Source of the DNA: Narthecium ossifragum
Taxonomy: Eukaryota > Streptophyta > Magnoliopsida > Dioscoreales > Nartheciaceae
Length of the DNA: 64,000 bases
NCBI GenBank assembly: GCA_963920575.1
Contig: OY986967.1
Coordinates: 25,907,384-25,971,383 of the forward strand
Direction: 5' to 3'
The position numbers were made by a program, and so were the translations under genes. This document shows positions 1 through 10,014 of this stretch, piece after piece. Position 1 is the stretch's first letter. Every line of letters starts with the position of its first letter. Under the pieces are notes generated by a model that saw nothing but the letters and a program-made list of their open reading frames with translations, did not search any database and was not told the DNA's origin.

Positions 1-126
1 TTGATATGAATGTGTCCAATTCTGAAGACACTTCTCATAAGTATTGTTGGTGGTACTCGCCTTAAGATATGTTCCCTGCAGCTCATAAGATCGTCAGTTG
101 AAGGTGTATTTGAAGAGCTCTTTTTT

Positions 127-452
127 TATTATGACGCGGACCCCAACTATGACGCACTATGCAGAGCTGACGAGGTTCGGTGCAACGTCTCGGCGGAGAT
201 GTCAGGTCGTGGGGCCCGGATTTGAGATTTGTTTGATAGGAGTAGTTTATTTAATTTTTCCTATACCTTGTGTGTCGAAACCTAATTAGGATATGAGGGT
301 TTATATGAGTGGGCGTCATTGTACCTTGTAATGGACTTCTTTGCCTTTGCGATAGTGAAAACTCCAACGACTTCGTGGATGAGGGCGAACCACGTAAATC
401 TGTGTGTCTTTGTTTTCAATTTCTTTGCTTCTAATTCCTAGAAAATCCTAAC
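127..452 (-). mobile_element. LTR-like sequence inserted in the F-box exon, flanked by a 19-bp direct repeat
   Basis: The 19-bp sequence atttgaagagctctttttt occurs at 108-126 and again at 453-471, and the exon resumes exactly after the second copy. Read on the - strand, the insert begins TGTTAGGAT, contains AGATTTACGTGGTTC and CTCATATCCTA, and ends in an A-rich stretch that merges with the duplication. The same order of motifs is seen in the solo LTR at 57974-58385, so the two belong to one family. A solo LTR of a copia-type element should have a 5-bp duplication; 19 bp plus a terminal A-tract is more typical of LINE-driven retroposition. The identity is therefore LTR-derived, but the insertion route is uncertain. 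Confidence 0.7.
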
Positions 453-751
453 ATTTGAAGAGCTCTTTTTTGAAAGTACTCCACTTCTAGCTTCTGCATT
501 CATCAGGTTGCAGAGTCCTAAGGTCAGTCAGGGTGCTTCAATTGGGACAAGTTCCAACTTGGTAGAAATAGCTCGAATTGCTTGGCCACACTTTACAGGT
601 ACGAAATCTGTACTAAATGTTCTCTTTTAAAAAGAATTTTTCATATAAACCATTACAAACTTTTTTGTGCGACTATCTCACTCCTGTGTCATATCAACCG
701 GCTTTGAGGTTATCTGCCAGTTCTAAAGAAAATTGCTAATGCTTCTCCATG

Positions 752-1293
752 TTCATATAAACCATTACAAAATCCAAAATCTCCTTTCAAATATTCCTCA
801 CTATCGACTCAACCTCCATCAGCCACACTCTAAATCCATTCATGATTTACACAGCCATCATGGAGTCCGATTCAATCACTATCCGTAAATACCCCTCTCC
901 TTTAGAGAACCTCAATGCCATCTCCATAGCCATTAGTTCCGCAAACAAAACGGAGCTCGCCACAGCACTAACTGCTGCTCCCCCCGAACGCGGATCAAAA
1001 GCCGCATCAACCTGCACAACAGTCCCCTGTGGCCTTGGGTCCCTCTGCACCTTATCAAACCTCCTGTAGAACTCCTGTGACTGTCTTCGAATCCTACGAT
1101 GTAACACCTCGGCCGTCTCTCCTCCCTCGCCAAAAATAATCTGATTTCTATCCTTCCATATAACCCAAGCCGCATAGCCTATAAATGTCTTCATAGCTTT
1201 CACACGTCCATTGCTTGATGAGGAGAACAATATTTCCAACCTCTCCTCCGGTCCCCAGCAAGCCTCGGCACACTTGGGTTTTTCTCCTTTCTC
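752..1293 (-). mobile_element. LINE fragment (RNase H-like 3' part)
   Basis: The - strand encodes a degraded product with VIWKDRNQIIFGEGG, RRIRRQSQEF, VVQVDAAFDP and VIESDSMMAV. This matches the zf-RVT/RNase H end of plant L1-like ORF2 and parallels the larger LINE at 24.3-25.0 kb. Stop codons follow beyond position 846. It sits where intron 1, exon 2 and intron 2 of the F-box pseudogene should be. The 20-bp stretch at about 641-660 (ttcatataaaccattacaaa) is repeated at 752-771 beside the left junction. The right limit is estimated from where F-box intron 2 sequence resumes. Confidence 0.7.
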
Positions 1294-1704
1294 TTTGCTT
1301 CTCTTATTGCACACTTGAGTTTGTGCTCTTGTATTTCTTATTAGCCTTCCCGAATACCATTTTTAGTTATCTTCTCTCACTCCATGCAGGCGAACTCTGA
1401 CAAAGAACCGGCCCGAACAGCCATTGCTGATTTCTGGAAAGCACAGGAGTATCACAATTGCCTCTTTTCTTGCTTAAAGATCGTAAAGGTGCAGGCATTC
1501 TCTGGGACCAAATCAGAAATGAAGTTCATAGAATTCGTACTAGCGAATGCACCAGTTCTTGAGACTTTGCAGATTGAACACAATAGAAGAGAGGGTGATA
1601 TGATGAAGATACTGAAGGAATGTATTCGGTTCCCAAGAAGATTAAAAATTTCCCTTTGCTACTGTCTAGAACTAGTTTATTTGAGGGGAAAAAAAAATAT
1701 TTAG

Positions 1705-2391
1705 TGGCTGTTTAACGAGTCTCTTATGTTGCTTACAAAGCTTACAAAGTTCATAGTTGTTGTTTTAGACTCTGCTGCAGGACTTGAGAAGGGCAAATGA
1801 ACCAGCATTAATCCAGTAATCACTAATCAGGTATACAACGTGGAATGTGCATTGTACACACCTAACGTGGCTGTCTGTGTGTTGCCTATGTGGCTGCCAC
1901 ATCAGCAAAATTCACATCGGCCAACAAATTTGATCCCATCAAAAACTCTCTTTTTTCTCAATATTTGATGAAAAAGAGAGAGAAAATGCAGAGAAAAGAA
2001 TGAGAACCTTTTGCTGACATGGCACTTAGCTCTCTCGTCAGTGTTTTGTTTCTCATGAATTTTTTTTTTGCTGACGTAACAAGCCACATCAGGCGCCACA
2101 TAAGGTGTGTGCATTATATCATAGCTCCACAGAAATAATAAGAGTCGTGATTGGTGTGCATCTCACGTTCCCGATTCCGAGTACATGTCTATTGAATTCG
2201 TAATCCATTAGTTTTCGTCTTCAAATTAAGGTCTGGCATTGCTACTGAGCATATATATATATATTTTTTTTTCATATTTTGGTTTGACCATGAAGTTGCA
2301 AAAGATCAGAACCATTGTATGCTAAACAATATACATAAAAAATTGCAATTTTTCAGTGCTAAAGGGGGGACGACCTTCTCAAGATTGCAAG
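1705..2391. other. Intergenic DNA between F-box units
   Basis: No gene seen. Bases 1755-2110 belong to a segment found downstream of several F-box copies (related stretches at 14.7 kb, 24.2 kb and 28.45 kb) and containing the phrase ttgctgacatg. The last 200 bases resemble the leader of the 17193 gene, including a possible splice acceptor tttcag about 37 bases before the ATG. Confidence 0.6.
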
Positions 2392-3895
2392 ATGAGCTCT
2401 GACTCAACTGTAGACAGACTTGGCAATCTACCAAAAAATGTGATCGATTCTATACTTACGCGTTTACCGATCAAAGTTGTAGTTCGGACAAGTATCTTAT
2501 CACGTCGATGGAGATATGAATGGAATGATATTTCAAAACTTGTGTTTGATTCAAGCTATATCTTAATGCCTAAACAACAAACAGAATTTGATCGTAAACT
2601 TGTGAAAATTGTTGATCATGTTCTACTGCTCCATCGCGGTCCGGTTCTGAGTTTCAAGCTTTCTGTTTGTGACTTGGCAAGTTTTGTGGACACCGATCGG
2701 TGGTTTCTTTTCTTGTCAAGAAATGGTATCAAAGAGTTAACTGTCGACAAATGGAAAGGAGAGATGTATAAGCTGCATTCATGTGTCTTCTCGTGCAATG
2801 ACATGAATTATCTGGAATTGTATAGATGCACACTGAGTCTTCCTGATTCCTTCAAAGGATTTGCGAACCTGACTGTGCTGGATCTTCAGTGCATTTCCTC
2901 TTCGAACAATGCACTTGAAGTTCTGATATCAACGTGTCCACTTCTGCAGAAATTAACCCTCAGACAAATTGATGGTTGCACTCGTCTTAAGATCACTGCC
3001 TTGCATCTCATAAATTTGCAGGTTGAAGGTGTGTTTGAAGAACTCTATTTTGAAAGTACTCCACTTCTAACAGTAGCATCCATCAATTTGTGGAAAAAGG
3101 TTGATCAGAGTGTTTCGAGTGGGACAAAGTGCAATTTGGTAGAAATGCTTGGCATGCCTAGTATCGAGAAGCTCGATTTACTTGGCCAAACTTTACAGGT
3201 ACAAAACTTTTTCGTAACTCTTTCTTTTTGAAGGCAGATCATATAAAACACTGAAATTTTGTGCTGGAAGTATCTTACTCCCAGTTGGGTCATCAATAGA
3301 CAGAGTGTCTTTTGTCAAATCTAAAGAGTTTTTCCAACGTTTGTTCATGTTCTTTGTTAGACCTTAACAGTTGCTGATGATCCTATGAAGCTTCCGATTA
3401 TTCCCCTGCTAAGGTATCTTACACTGGATATAAATTTTGAAGATATGCAAGATATATTAGCTGTTATTTGCTGTTTTAGAAGCACACCTATGTTGCAGAA
3501 GCTCATTATAAAGGTACTAATAATTGCAGACTTCTGAGTTGTGGTCTTGTTTTCTAATTGGCCTTGCTAAACACCAGCTTAACTTTTTTATCCTTTATCA
3601 CTATATGCAGGCGGTCTCTGACCAAAATTTAGCCGGAATACATATTGCAGTTTTCTGGGAAGCACAAGGAGATCATAATTGCCTGTTTTCTTCCCTAAAA
3701 TTTGTAAATGTGGCTGCATTCTCCGGGGTGAATTCAGAAATGAAATTCGTAGAATTTGTACTTGAAAATGCACCAGTTCTTGAGACTCTGCAGATTGAGC
3801 TAAAGAAAAATGTGAGTGATGTGTTAAAGATACTGAAGGAATTTCATCGGTTCAGAAGAAGATCTGCAAAAGCTCGGATAGTATTTGCGGATTAA
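2392..3895 (+). CDS. F-box/FBD/LRR-repeat protein, copy B
   Basis: Predicted 414-aa substrate receptor of an SCF E3 ubiquitin ligase. The F-box would bind Skp1/ASK; the target is unknown. Exons are 2392-3198, 3361-3513 and 3611-3895, all phase 0 with GT-AG borders (ACAG|GTAC, GTTAG|ACC, TGCAG|GCG). The F-box is at residues about 8-53 (DRLGNLPKNVIDSILTRLP, then SILSRRWRYEW). Degenerate leucine-rich repeats follow to about residue 320. The FBD core (SEMKFVEFVLENAPVLETLQ) is in exon 3. The start is the ATG before SSDSTVDRL, a position conserved in the paralogs; the open frame extends further up without an ATG. Closest relative in the window is the 17193 gene. Intron 2 is shorter than in that paralog. 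Expression and target cannot be judged from sequence. Confidence 0.87.
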
Positions 3896-4604
3896 CCCGC
3901 CAGTAAACTGATTTGTGTTTCATTTGTGAGAGATAAAATTGCCGAACCGATATTTTACATGCATGCATGAGTGAGCTAGGAAAGGTTAAATGCATCTATT
4001 TGTGCTCTTCTTGTAGTTAATTTTATGAAACAATATTTAGTGGCCGTTAAACGATGTATTCCTTGTAAAATGGTGGATATGTGTTCTAGTCAGTAGTTGT
4101 TATGAAGATCTTAATTTTGCTTTCGACCACTATAATCGTTGTTAATCCAGGTATTGGACAACAATGTCAAATGAAGATATACTTACTTTGGCTATTATCA
4201 TTTAGCCCAACGATATTAAAGAAGTCACTGGGGCATCAGATGTTGACATTAATTCTTCTAACCAGCCCTTCAATATTAGTTATTGCTCCGGTCTATCACT
4301 TTGGTTAATAAGGTGTAGATGTAGATATGTATATTTGCAGCCAGTTTGCTTTCACCGGGACGGCTATTGCAGAAGAGATGGTAATATCCTAGTCCTTCTT
4401 CTTGTGTGTTTCCGGGTCAGTTTATGCTGGCATATTTAATTTCCTTTGGAAGGACGTGGATGACTAGTCTTTGAAGCCATTTTTGAGTAAAATGATCTTG
4501 TTTCGAATGTTGTTGAAGTGGGTTGTTGGCTTGATCATCATACTCGTCTGGCTCGAAATTAATTTGAGGCCGAGCTTGGACAATAATAGGTTGAGCACTG
4601 ATTG
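3896..4604. other. Downstream flank of F-box copy B
   Basis: No gene seen. Bases 3900-4160 match the region after the 17193 gene. Near 4095-4105 this copy lacks the Ty1-copia element that splits the paralogous region at 18990-23810, so it serves as an empty site. The rest (4330-4600) is AT-rich with no recognisable protein. Confidence 0.6.
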
Positions 4605-4880
4605 ATGCACACTTCACATTATTGAATCGGTAGCACAGATTCATATACATATCTATCGGTAGTGGTCTACCGATAAGCATGTACAATCTATCGGCATCCC
4701 ACTACCGATAGGTTCGTTGCTGATTCATATACATGCCTATCGGTAGTGGATTATCGATAGGCATATGCAACACATGTCTATCGGTAGCCCACTACCGATA
4801 CATACCTATCGGTAGCCCACTATCGATTCATATACATGTGAAATACACATGCCACGTGGGCATATGCACAAATCATTTTT
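4605..4880. repeat. Foldback (MITE-like) repeat rich in ATCGGTAG / CTACCGAT
   Basis: The segment carries many alternating copies of ctatcggtag and its complement ctaccgatag, interleaved with attcatatacatg, so it can fold on itself repeatedly. It begins near tgcacacttcac and ends near gtgaaatacacatgccacgtgg...tgcacaaatca, a rough inverted pair. A second copy with the same outer motifs lies at 38421-38645. No coding capacity. Target-site duplication was not identified, so the class (MITE or other foldback element) is open. Confidence 0.7.
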
Positions 4881-6240
4881 GTAATAGGTTTGATCTAGGT
4901 CGACATCTTTTTTTTAGATGATTAGTGTTTACACCAAATCTGTGTAACTTTTATTGACTAGTACATCAATATTATTAAATTTATGTAAACACCATTTGAC
5001 GCCAGTTATGATTGATTATATTTTTTGATGACGTTTTTACCCCCAAATGACATTGGTCTCTCTCCCCCTGCGCTCATACCCGTCCCTTTCCCTTCCCTCT
5101 CCTGCTGAACCCATCCATCTTCTACGGAACCCATCTTCGTCGAGCTCCTCCAACCCAACCAGCATCTCACTGTTGGCGTCCAGGGTCGCCGTCACCTCCA
5201 ACAGGATCCCACGACCTCAAACACTCCAATCCCGGTGATCATCGACACATCCGACGACAACCGCGCCGCCTCGAGCTCCGAGCACCGCGGCTAGCCCCAA
5301 CCACCCCACCCCCCAGGCGAGTCCCCCGTGCGGCGTTCATCTTCCTCACCCGGCCCTATCCGCGACCTTCCTCCTCACTCCTCACGCATGGCGAGCGATG
5401 GTGGCGAGCAGTGGAGCGGAGGGAGGATGACTTGAGGAGGTGGAGGAGATTGGTCTCGGCGGCGTTCTTCGTCCTCACCCGTGCGGCGTTCTTCTTCCTC
5501 ACCCGGCCCTATCCGCGACCTTCCTCCTCACTCCTCACCGTCGAAACCCCAACCCGAGCTCCTCTTCTTCAAGGAACCCGGCGCCGCCACCTGCCAAGAC
5601 CGCCACCTCCGACCTCCAAACCCCATTCCGACCCCAGATCCGACCACCCAAAGTCACCGACGCGTGCAAGCCGATCTCACGCATGGCGAGCGATGGTGGC
5701 GAGCAGTGGAGCGGAGGGAGGATGACTTGAGGAGGTGGAGGAGATTGGTCTCGGCGGTGGAGTTGGAGTTGGCAAGGAGGGTGTGGGAGAGTGGGAAGAG
5801 GAAGTGGGTGGCAGAGAGGGGTTGGGGTAGCGTCGTCGGCGGTCGGCGGTCGGCGGTCGTCGGAAGAGGAGATGTCGGGGAGTGCAGGAACCAGAGGGGG
5901 GGGAGGACCTCGGAGAAGATGGAGATTGAGGAGCTCGGGCGGATCTCGGCGTTGAGGGAGGCCGTGGACGGTGCGAACGGCGTCGGGGCGGATCTCGGCG
6001 TTGAGGGAGGCCGTGGACGGCGTCGGTCGTCGGAAGAGGAGATCAGTGGAGCGGAGGGAGGATGACTTGAGGAGGTCCGCCCGGCGATGACACCCCGACG
6101 TTGGAAGAGGAGACGTCGGGCGTCGTCGTCGCCTCCGTCCCTCCCCCCACTCTCTCTCTCTCTTTATCTTTCTCTGTCCTCTCCCTCTTACTGTTTGCAG
6201 CCACCAACGCATACTTCTAGCAATCACCACTGTAGCAGAG
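4881..6240. other. GC-rich non-coding block with internal duplications
   Basis: From about 5040 the base composition jumps to GC-rich. A segment of about 75 bp beginning gcatggcgagcgatggtggc occurs at about 5387 and 5682, and part of it recurs near 6045. A 34-bp segment with ggcggatctcggcgttgagg occurs at about 5939 and 5989. Several overlapping open frames exist on both strands, the longest 5481-6065 (+) and 5535-6230 (-), but they are compositionally biased (Pro/Arg/Ser) and match no family I know. It may be the interior of a transposon or a captured gene fragment. I see no convincing terminal repeats. Confidence 0.5.
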
Positions 6241-7285
6241 AAAATAGAAAAATAGAAAATAAAAAATAAAAGAAAAGAGAAGAGAGAAAAATAAAATTGA
6301 GAGCTTATCGTCGGTTAAAACCAGTATGGGAGGGATAGTAGGGACATCATGAAAAAGGGAAAAGAGAAAAGAGAAAAACAAAAAAGAGAAAAGAGAAAAG
6401 AGAAAAATGAAGTCGAGAGCTTGTCGTCGGTTAAGACCAGTATGGGAGGGATAGTAGGGACATCATGAAAAAGAGAAAAACAAAAAAGAGAAACGAGAAA
6501 AGAGAAAAGAGAAAAGAGAAAAATAAAAAAGAGAAAAGAGAAAAATGGAGTTGAGAGCCTTTCGTCGGTTAAGACCAATATGGGAGGGATAGTAGGGACA
6601 TCAAGAGAAAAGAGAAAAACAAAAAAGAGAAAAGAGAAAAGAGAAAAATAAAAAGAGAAAAGAGAAAAATGAAGTTGAGAGCTTGTCGTTGGTTAAGACC
6701 AGTATGGGAGGGATAGTAGGGACATCATGAAAAAGAGAAAAGAGAAAAGAGAAAAATTAAAAAGAGAAAAGAGAAAAATGGAGTTGAGAGCTTGTCGTCG
6801 GTTAAGACCAATATGGGAGGGATAGTAGGGACATCAATAGAAAAGAGAAAAACAAAAAAGAGAAAAGAGAAAAGAGAAAAATAAAAAGAGAAAAGAGAAA
6901 AATGAAGTTGAGAGCTTGTCGTTGGTTAAGACCAGTATGGGAGGGATAGTAGGGACATCATGAAAAAGAGAAAAGACAAAAGACAAAAATTAAAAAGAGA
7001 AAAGAGAAAAATGGAGTTGAGAGCTTGTCGTCGGTTAAGACCAGTATAGGAGGGATAGTAGGGACATCATGAAAAAGAGAAAAGAGAAAAGAGAAAAGAG
7101 AAAAGAGAAAAGAGAAAAGAGAAAAATTAAAAAGAGAAGAGAGAAAAATGAAATTGAGAGCTTGTCGTTGGTTAAGACCAGAATGGGAGGGATAGTAGGG
7201 ACATCATGAAAAAGAGAAAAGAGAAAAATTAAAAAGAGAAAATAGTAAAGAGAAAAGAGAAAAATTAAAAAGAGAAAAACGACAG
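6241..7285. repeat. Purine-rich minisatellite with 233-bp higher-order period
   Basis: Eight copies of a core (ggttaagaccagtatggga followed by gggatagtagggacatca) start at about 6313, 6429, 6567, 6691, 6800, 6924, 7033 and 7170. They are separated by gagaaaagagaaaa-type runs of variable length. Copies 6567, 6800 and 7033, and 6691 and 6924, are 233 bp apart, showing a two-subunit (124 + 109 bp) higher-order repeat. The + strand is almost all purine over about 1 kb. Phe/Leu/Ser-rich frames on the - strand are by-products of the repeat. Confidence 0.9.
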
Positions 7286-8069
7286 TCAATCTGAGGTTAT
7301 TAGATGTTAGGGATCCGAGGAATTGTTGCCGGTAGTAAAATTGATACTATATTATGTTTTCATTTCTCTCTTTAATTTTCACTTTTTAATTAAAAATAAG
7401 ATGATTTTTTTTTTCAATTTTCTCTTTTGATGATTTTCTTTTTTAAATTAAAAATAAGATGGTTTTCTCTTTTCAATATCTCTGTTCAATGTTCTCTTTT
7501 TAATTTTCCTCTTTAATATTCATATACCAGTCTAGCTTAATTTAGGTTATAATAGGTCTCGGTTTGAACTGACTCGAATCTGACTGAAATATGGCTGCTG
7601 GCATGATCTGGACTGTAATCTGTTGGGCTGAGGCATGGATCAATATGGACTGAATCAGATCAGATCAGAGAGGAATTTGATCAATTTCGGTGGTTTAGGC
7701 TGGATCTGATTAGATCTGATTGAGACCGGACCGGATCAGATCACATAAAATCCAATCGGATCCGGAGCACCTGACTTGGTTGAATCAGCTCAACCGTGTG
7801 CTGCTCGTCGGGGACGATGGTGGCTGCGAGCAGGGGAGGGTGGTGCCCGGTGGATGACGCCTAGGAACGGTTGGGGAAGGGTCGGCAGTCGACGAGGTGA
7901 ACGGATCTGGTGCCGGATGGAACCGGGAAGGGCGGAGGCGACGTAGTTGAGAGGAGGCGGCGCTGGAGCTCTTGGAGGAGACGACGACGGTGCTTGGTCT
8001 ACGGATCTAGAGGAGGAAGGAGGAGAGCAGCGGGGGACGGTGCTGGTTCCGACGAGGGTTGGAGTTCGG
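7286..8069. other. Intergenic DNA between two minisatellites
   Basis: Bases 7290-7530 are AT-rich with runs of tctctttttaatttt. Bases 7560-7780 are rich in gatctgat/atcagatc words (for example 7655-7675 and 7690-7745). From about 7800 GC content rises into the next minisatellite. No coding sequence recognised. Confidence 0.5.
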
Positions 8070-8560
8070 GGGAGGATCCCGGCGAGGTCTAGCGGAGGAA
8101 GGAGGAGAGGAGCCGCGCAGGGGGGTTTGGGGGTTGTCGGGTCTAGAGGAGGGAGGAGGAGAGGAGCCGGGGGGGTGGGGTGGGGGTGCCGGTTCCGGTG
8201 CCGGTGCGGGGTCTAGAGGAGGAAGGTGGAGAGGAGCCGGGGGGGTTTGGGGGTTGCCGGGTGTAGAGGAGGGAGGAGGAGAGGAGCCCGGGGGGGTTTG
8301 GGGGTTGCCGGGTGTAGAGGAGGGAGGAGGAGAGGAGCCCCGGGGGTGGTGTGGGGTGGGGGTGCCGGTTCCGGTGCCGGTGCCGGGTCTAGAGGAGGAA
8401 GGTGGAGAGGAGCCGGGGGGGTTTGGGGGTTGCCGGATGTAGAGGAGGGAGGAGGAGAGGAGCCCCGGGGGGTGGGGGTGGGGGTGCCGGGTCTAAAGGA
8501 GGAAGGAGGAGGGGGTTGTCTTGTGTAGAGGAGGTAGGAGGAGATGAGGCCTCAGGGGAA
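8070..8560. repeat. GC-rich minisatellite
   Basis: Tandem copies of a unit of roughly 55-65 bp built on gaggagggaggaggagaggagcc followed by a G-run and tttgggggttgccgggtgtag. Some units carry an extra ggtgccggttccggtgccgg block, giving a longer alternating period. G-runs of five to seven occur in nearly every unit. Gly/Glu-rich open frames such as 8059-8442 result from the repeat and are not called as genes. Confidence 0.88.
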
Positions 8561-10014
8561 GTGGGATGTTGCTAGGCTAGAGGACGAAGGAGGAGAGAAG
8601 GGTCGCTGGTGTGAGTTTCTCATCGTTGTCAGAATATGTTTTTAGATGACAATTGTTAAAAGGACTTATATGTCTTTTGTACTCTAAAATGGTGTTAAGG
8701 TCTTAGATGTTATGATCATGGTGTTTTTAACGGAATAAGTTGATAAAATGGTGCTGGAGCCTCTTACCCCTCTTTTTTTAAGCACTTGATATGCCTTTTC
8801 ATGCCACATCAGCATCATAATAGCTACGCTGGCGTGACTATTGGGTATTTGGGTTTACGGTTAACTTAATTAATTAAAACGGAGTCACGTCTTTGGCTAA
8901 ATGTTCACGTCTTTCGGTAGCTATGGTCACGTCTCTAGGAAGATGTTCACGCGCGCCTAAGGCAGTGATGCCCTAACCTATTTTGGTCTCGTTCTTCATT
9001 CGTTCTTGGGAAGAGTACGTACGTGGTGCCAAAGATTGCCGATGATGTTCTTCTAGCCAACCTGCAACATTAGGTATGGCTCTTACTCCACCTCTGTTTA
9101 ATTTTTCCAAGGACCATGCATGATCATGCTGTGGAAAGAAACGTACGTGAACGAATAGACTAGTATTTGAAGTACCTTTTAGGTTTCATGACCTTATATA
9201 TAAGCATGAGTGTAGTATAATCTACTATTGGAACATATTGTGCTTGTGGAATTGCCGAAAAGAGACTTTGAGTTGGAGAAGAATCATCTACTGTTGTTCT
9301 TGTTTTCCACACTTGTAAAACTTTATGAACTATTTAGCAACGTTTAGTATTTGAGTGTGATACCATGAAACCAGACTGAGAGAATTTTGATTGGAATTAT
9401 TTCATTCTTATTGTCTTCCATACTTATAAAAAATGTGAAAGCACTGAATTTATCGGACGTGATACCACAAAACCAGGCTGAAAGAGAGTTCTGATAATAA
9501 ATACACTTCTATCTGTTATGGAGGAAAAGAAGATAGAATTGAGAAGGGTGTTGTTTGGATGAAAAGTATATTGATTTTCTTCGGTTTGATGAGTTCTAAT
9601 AGAATGGTCTTTGAATGTGCTCTTGACATGCATTTTGGCTCCGTGGATTCTGCTTTTGATTCATCGATACTATGGTGTCAATCTTCCGTTATCTTCCGTT
9701 ATGAGTCAACGTAGAGATCCGAAGCAGTCTGCATGGGCATCATATTTAGCATTCCTATCTTTTTGCTGCTTAATTAGTATTTGGAATTTATTATCTCTTA
9801 CAGTTCTAGCTTTATTAATTCTTGTTTAGCTCTATTGCATCCTATGAGATTTGTAATCCTTTCCTTTTTGTCTCCACAAGTCTGGCAATGCTTCATAAGC
9901 ATGTATGTTTTACTATTTTGGTTTCGTCATAATGGCGGAAAGTTAATTATTATATACTCAAGATTCCAAATGTTTTCAGTGTTACAACGGAGACGAATTT
10001 CTCAAGATTGCAAG
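8561..10014. other. Upstream region and probable 5' leader of F-box copy C
   Basis: Bases 8870-8960 hold three spaced copies of gtcacgtct/ttcacg words. Bases 9020-9090 (gatgttcttctagccaacct...cattag|gtatgg) match a block found 0.8-1.5 kb upstream of the other F-box genes and ending in a splice-donor-like AG|GTAT. This suggests a non-coding first exon. Bases 9480-10000 match the leader of the other copies. An open frame continues upstream of the chosen start, but the conserved ATG is at 10015. Confidence 0.5.

Larger units (their letters stand above)
1..1704 (+). pseudogene. F-box/FBD/LRR pseudogene, 5' end outside the window
   Basis: Bases 1-126 and 472-605 match the last third of exon 1 of the intact neighbours (LRR part, with EGVFEELFFESTPLLA across the break). 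Base triplet 7-9 is TGA where the paralogs have a serine codon. A 326-bp foreign segment splits the exon at 127-452. A stretch of about two dozen bases is missing before the splice donor near 598-600. Exon 2 is absent: its place, with parts of both introns, is taken by a reversed LINE fragment. Exon 3 (FBD region) starts after the acceptor at 1388 and is open to 1704, but its C-terminus has drifted away from the family ending. With a nonsense codon, an insertion and a lost exon, this copy cannot make the family protein. Its N-terminal F-box would lie left of the window. Confidence 0.85.

Noticed and set aside
5481..6065. Open frame of 194 codons in the GC-rich block
   Set aside because: Compositional bias, an overlapping long frame on the other strand, internal sequence duplications and no recognisable domain.
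6241..7285. Regularly spaced repeats resembling a CRISPR array
   Set aside because: The spacers are themselves repetitive GA runs, spacing varies from 109 to 138 bp, and the context is plant nuclear DNA without cas genes.
6315..7289. Phe/Leu/Ser-rich frames on the - strand, resembling membrane segments
   Set aside because: They are translations of the purine-rich minisatellite.
8059..8528. Gly/Glu-rich open frames
   Set aside because: They are produced by the GC-rich minisatellite, and frames overlap in several registers.
9781..10014. N-terminal extension of F-box copy C
   Set aside because: The frame is open but no paralog keeps it; it overlaps leader sequence, and the conserved ATG is at 10015.
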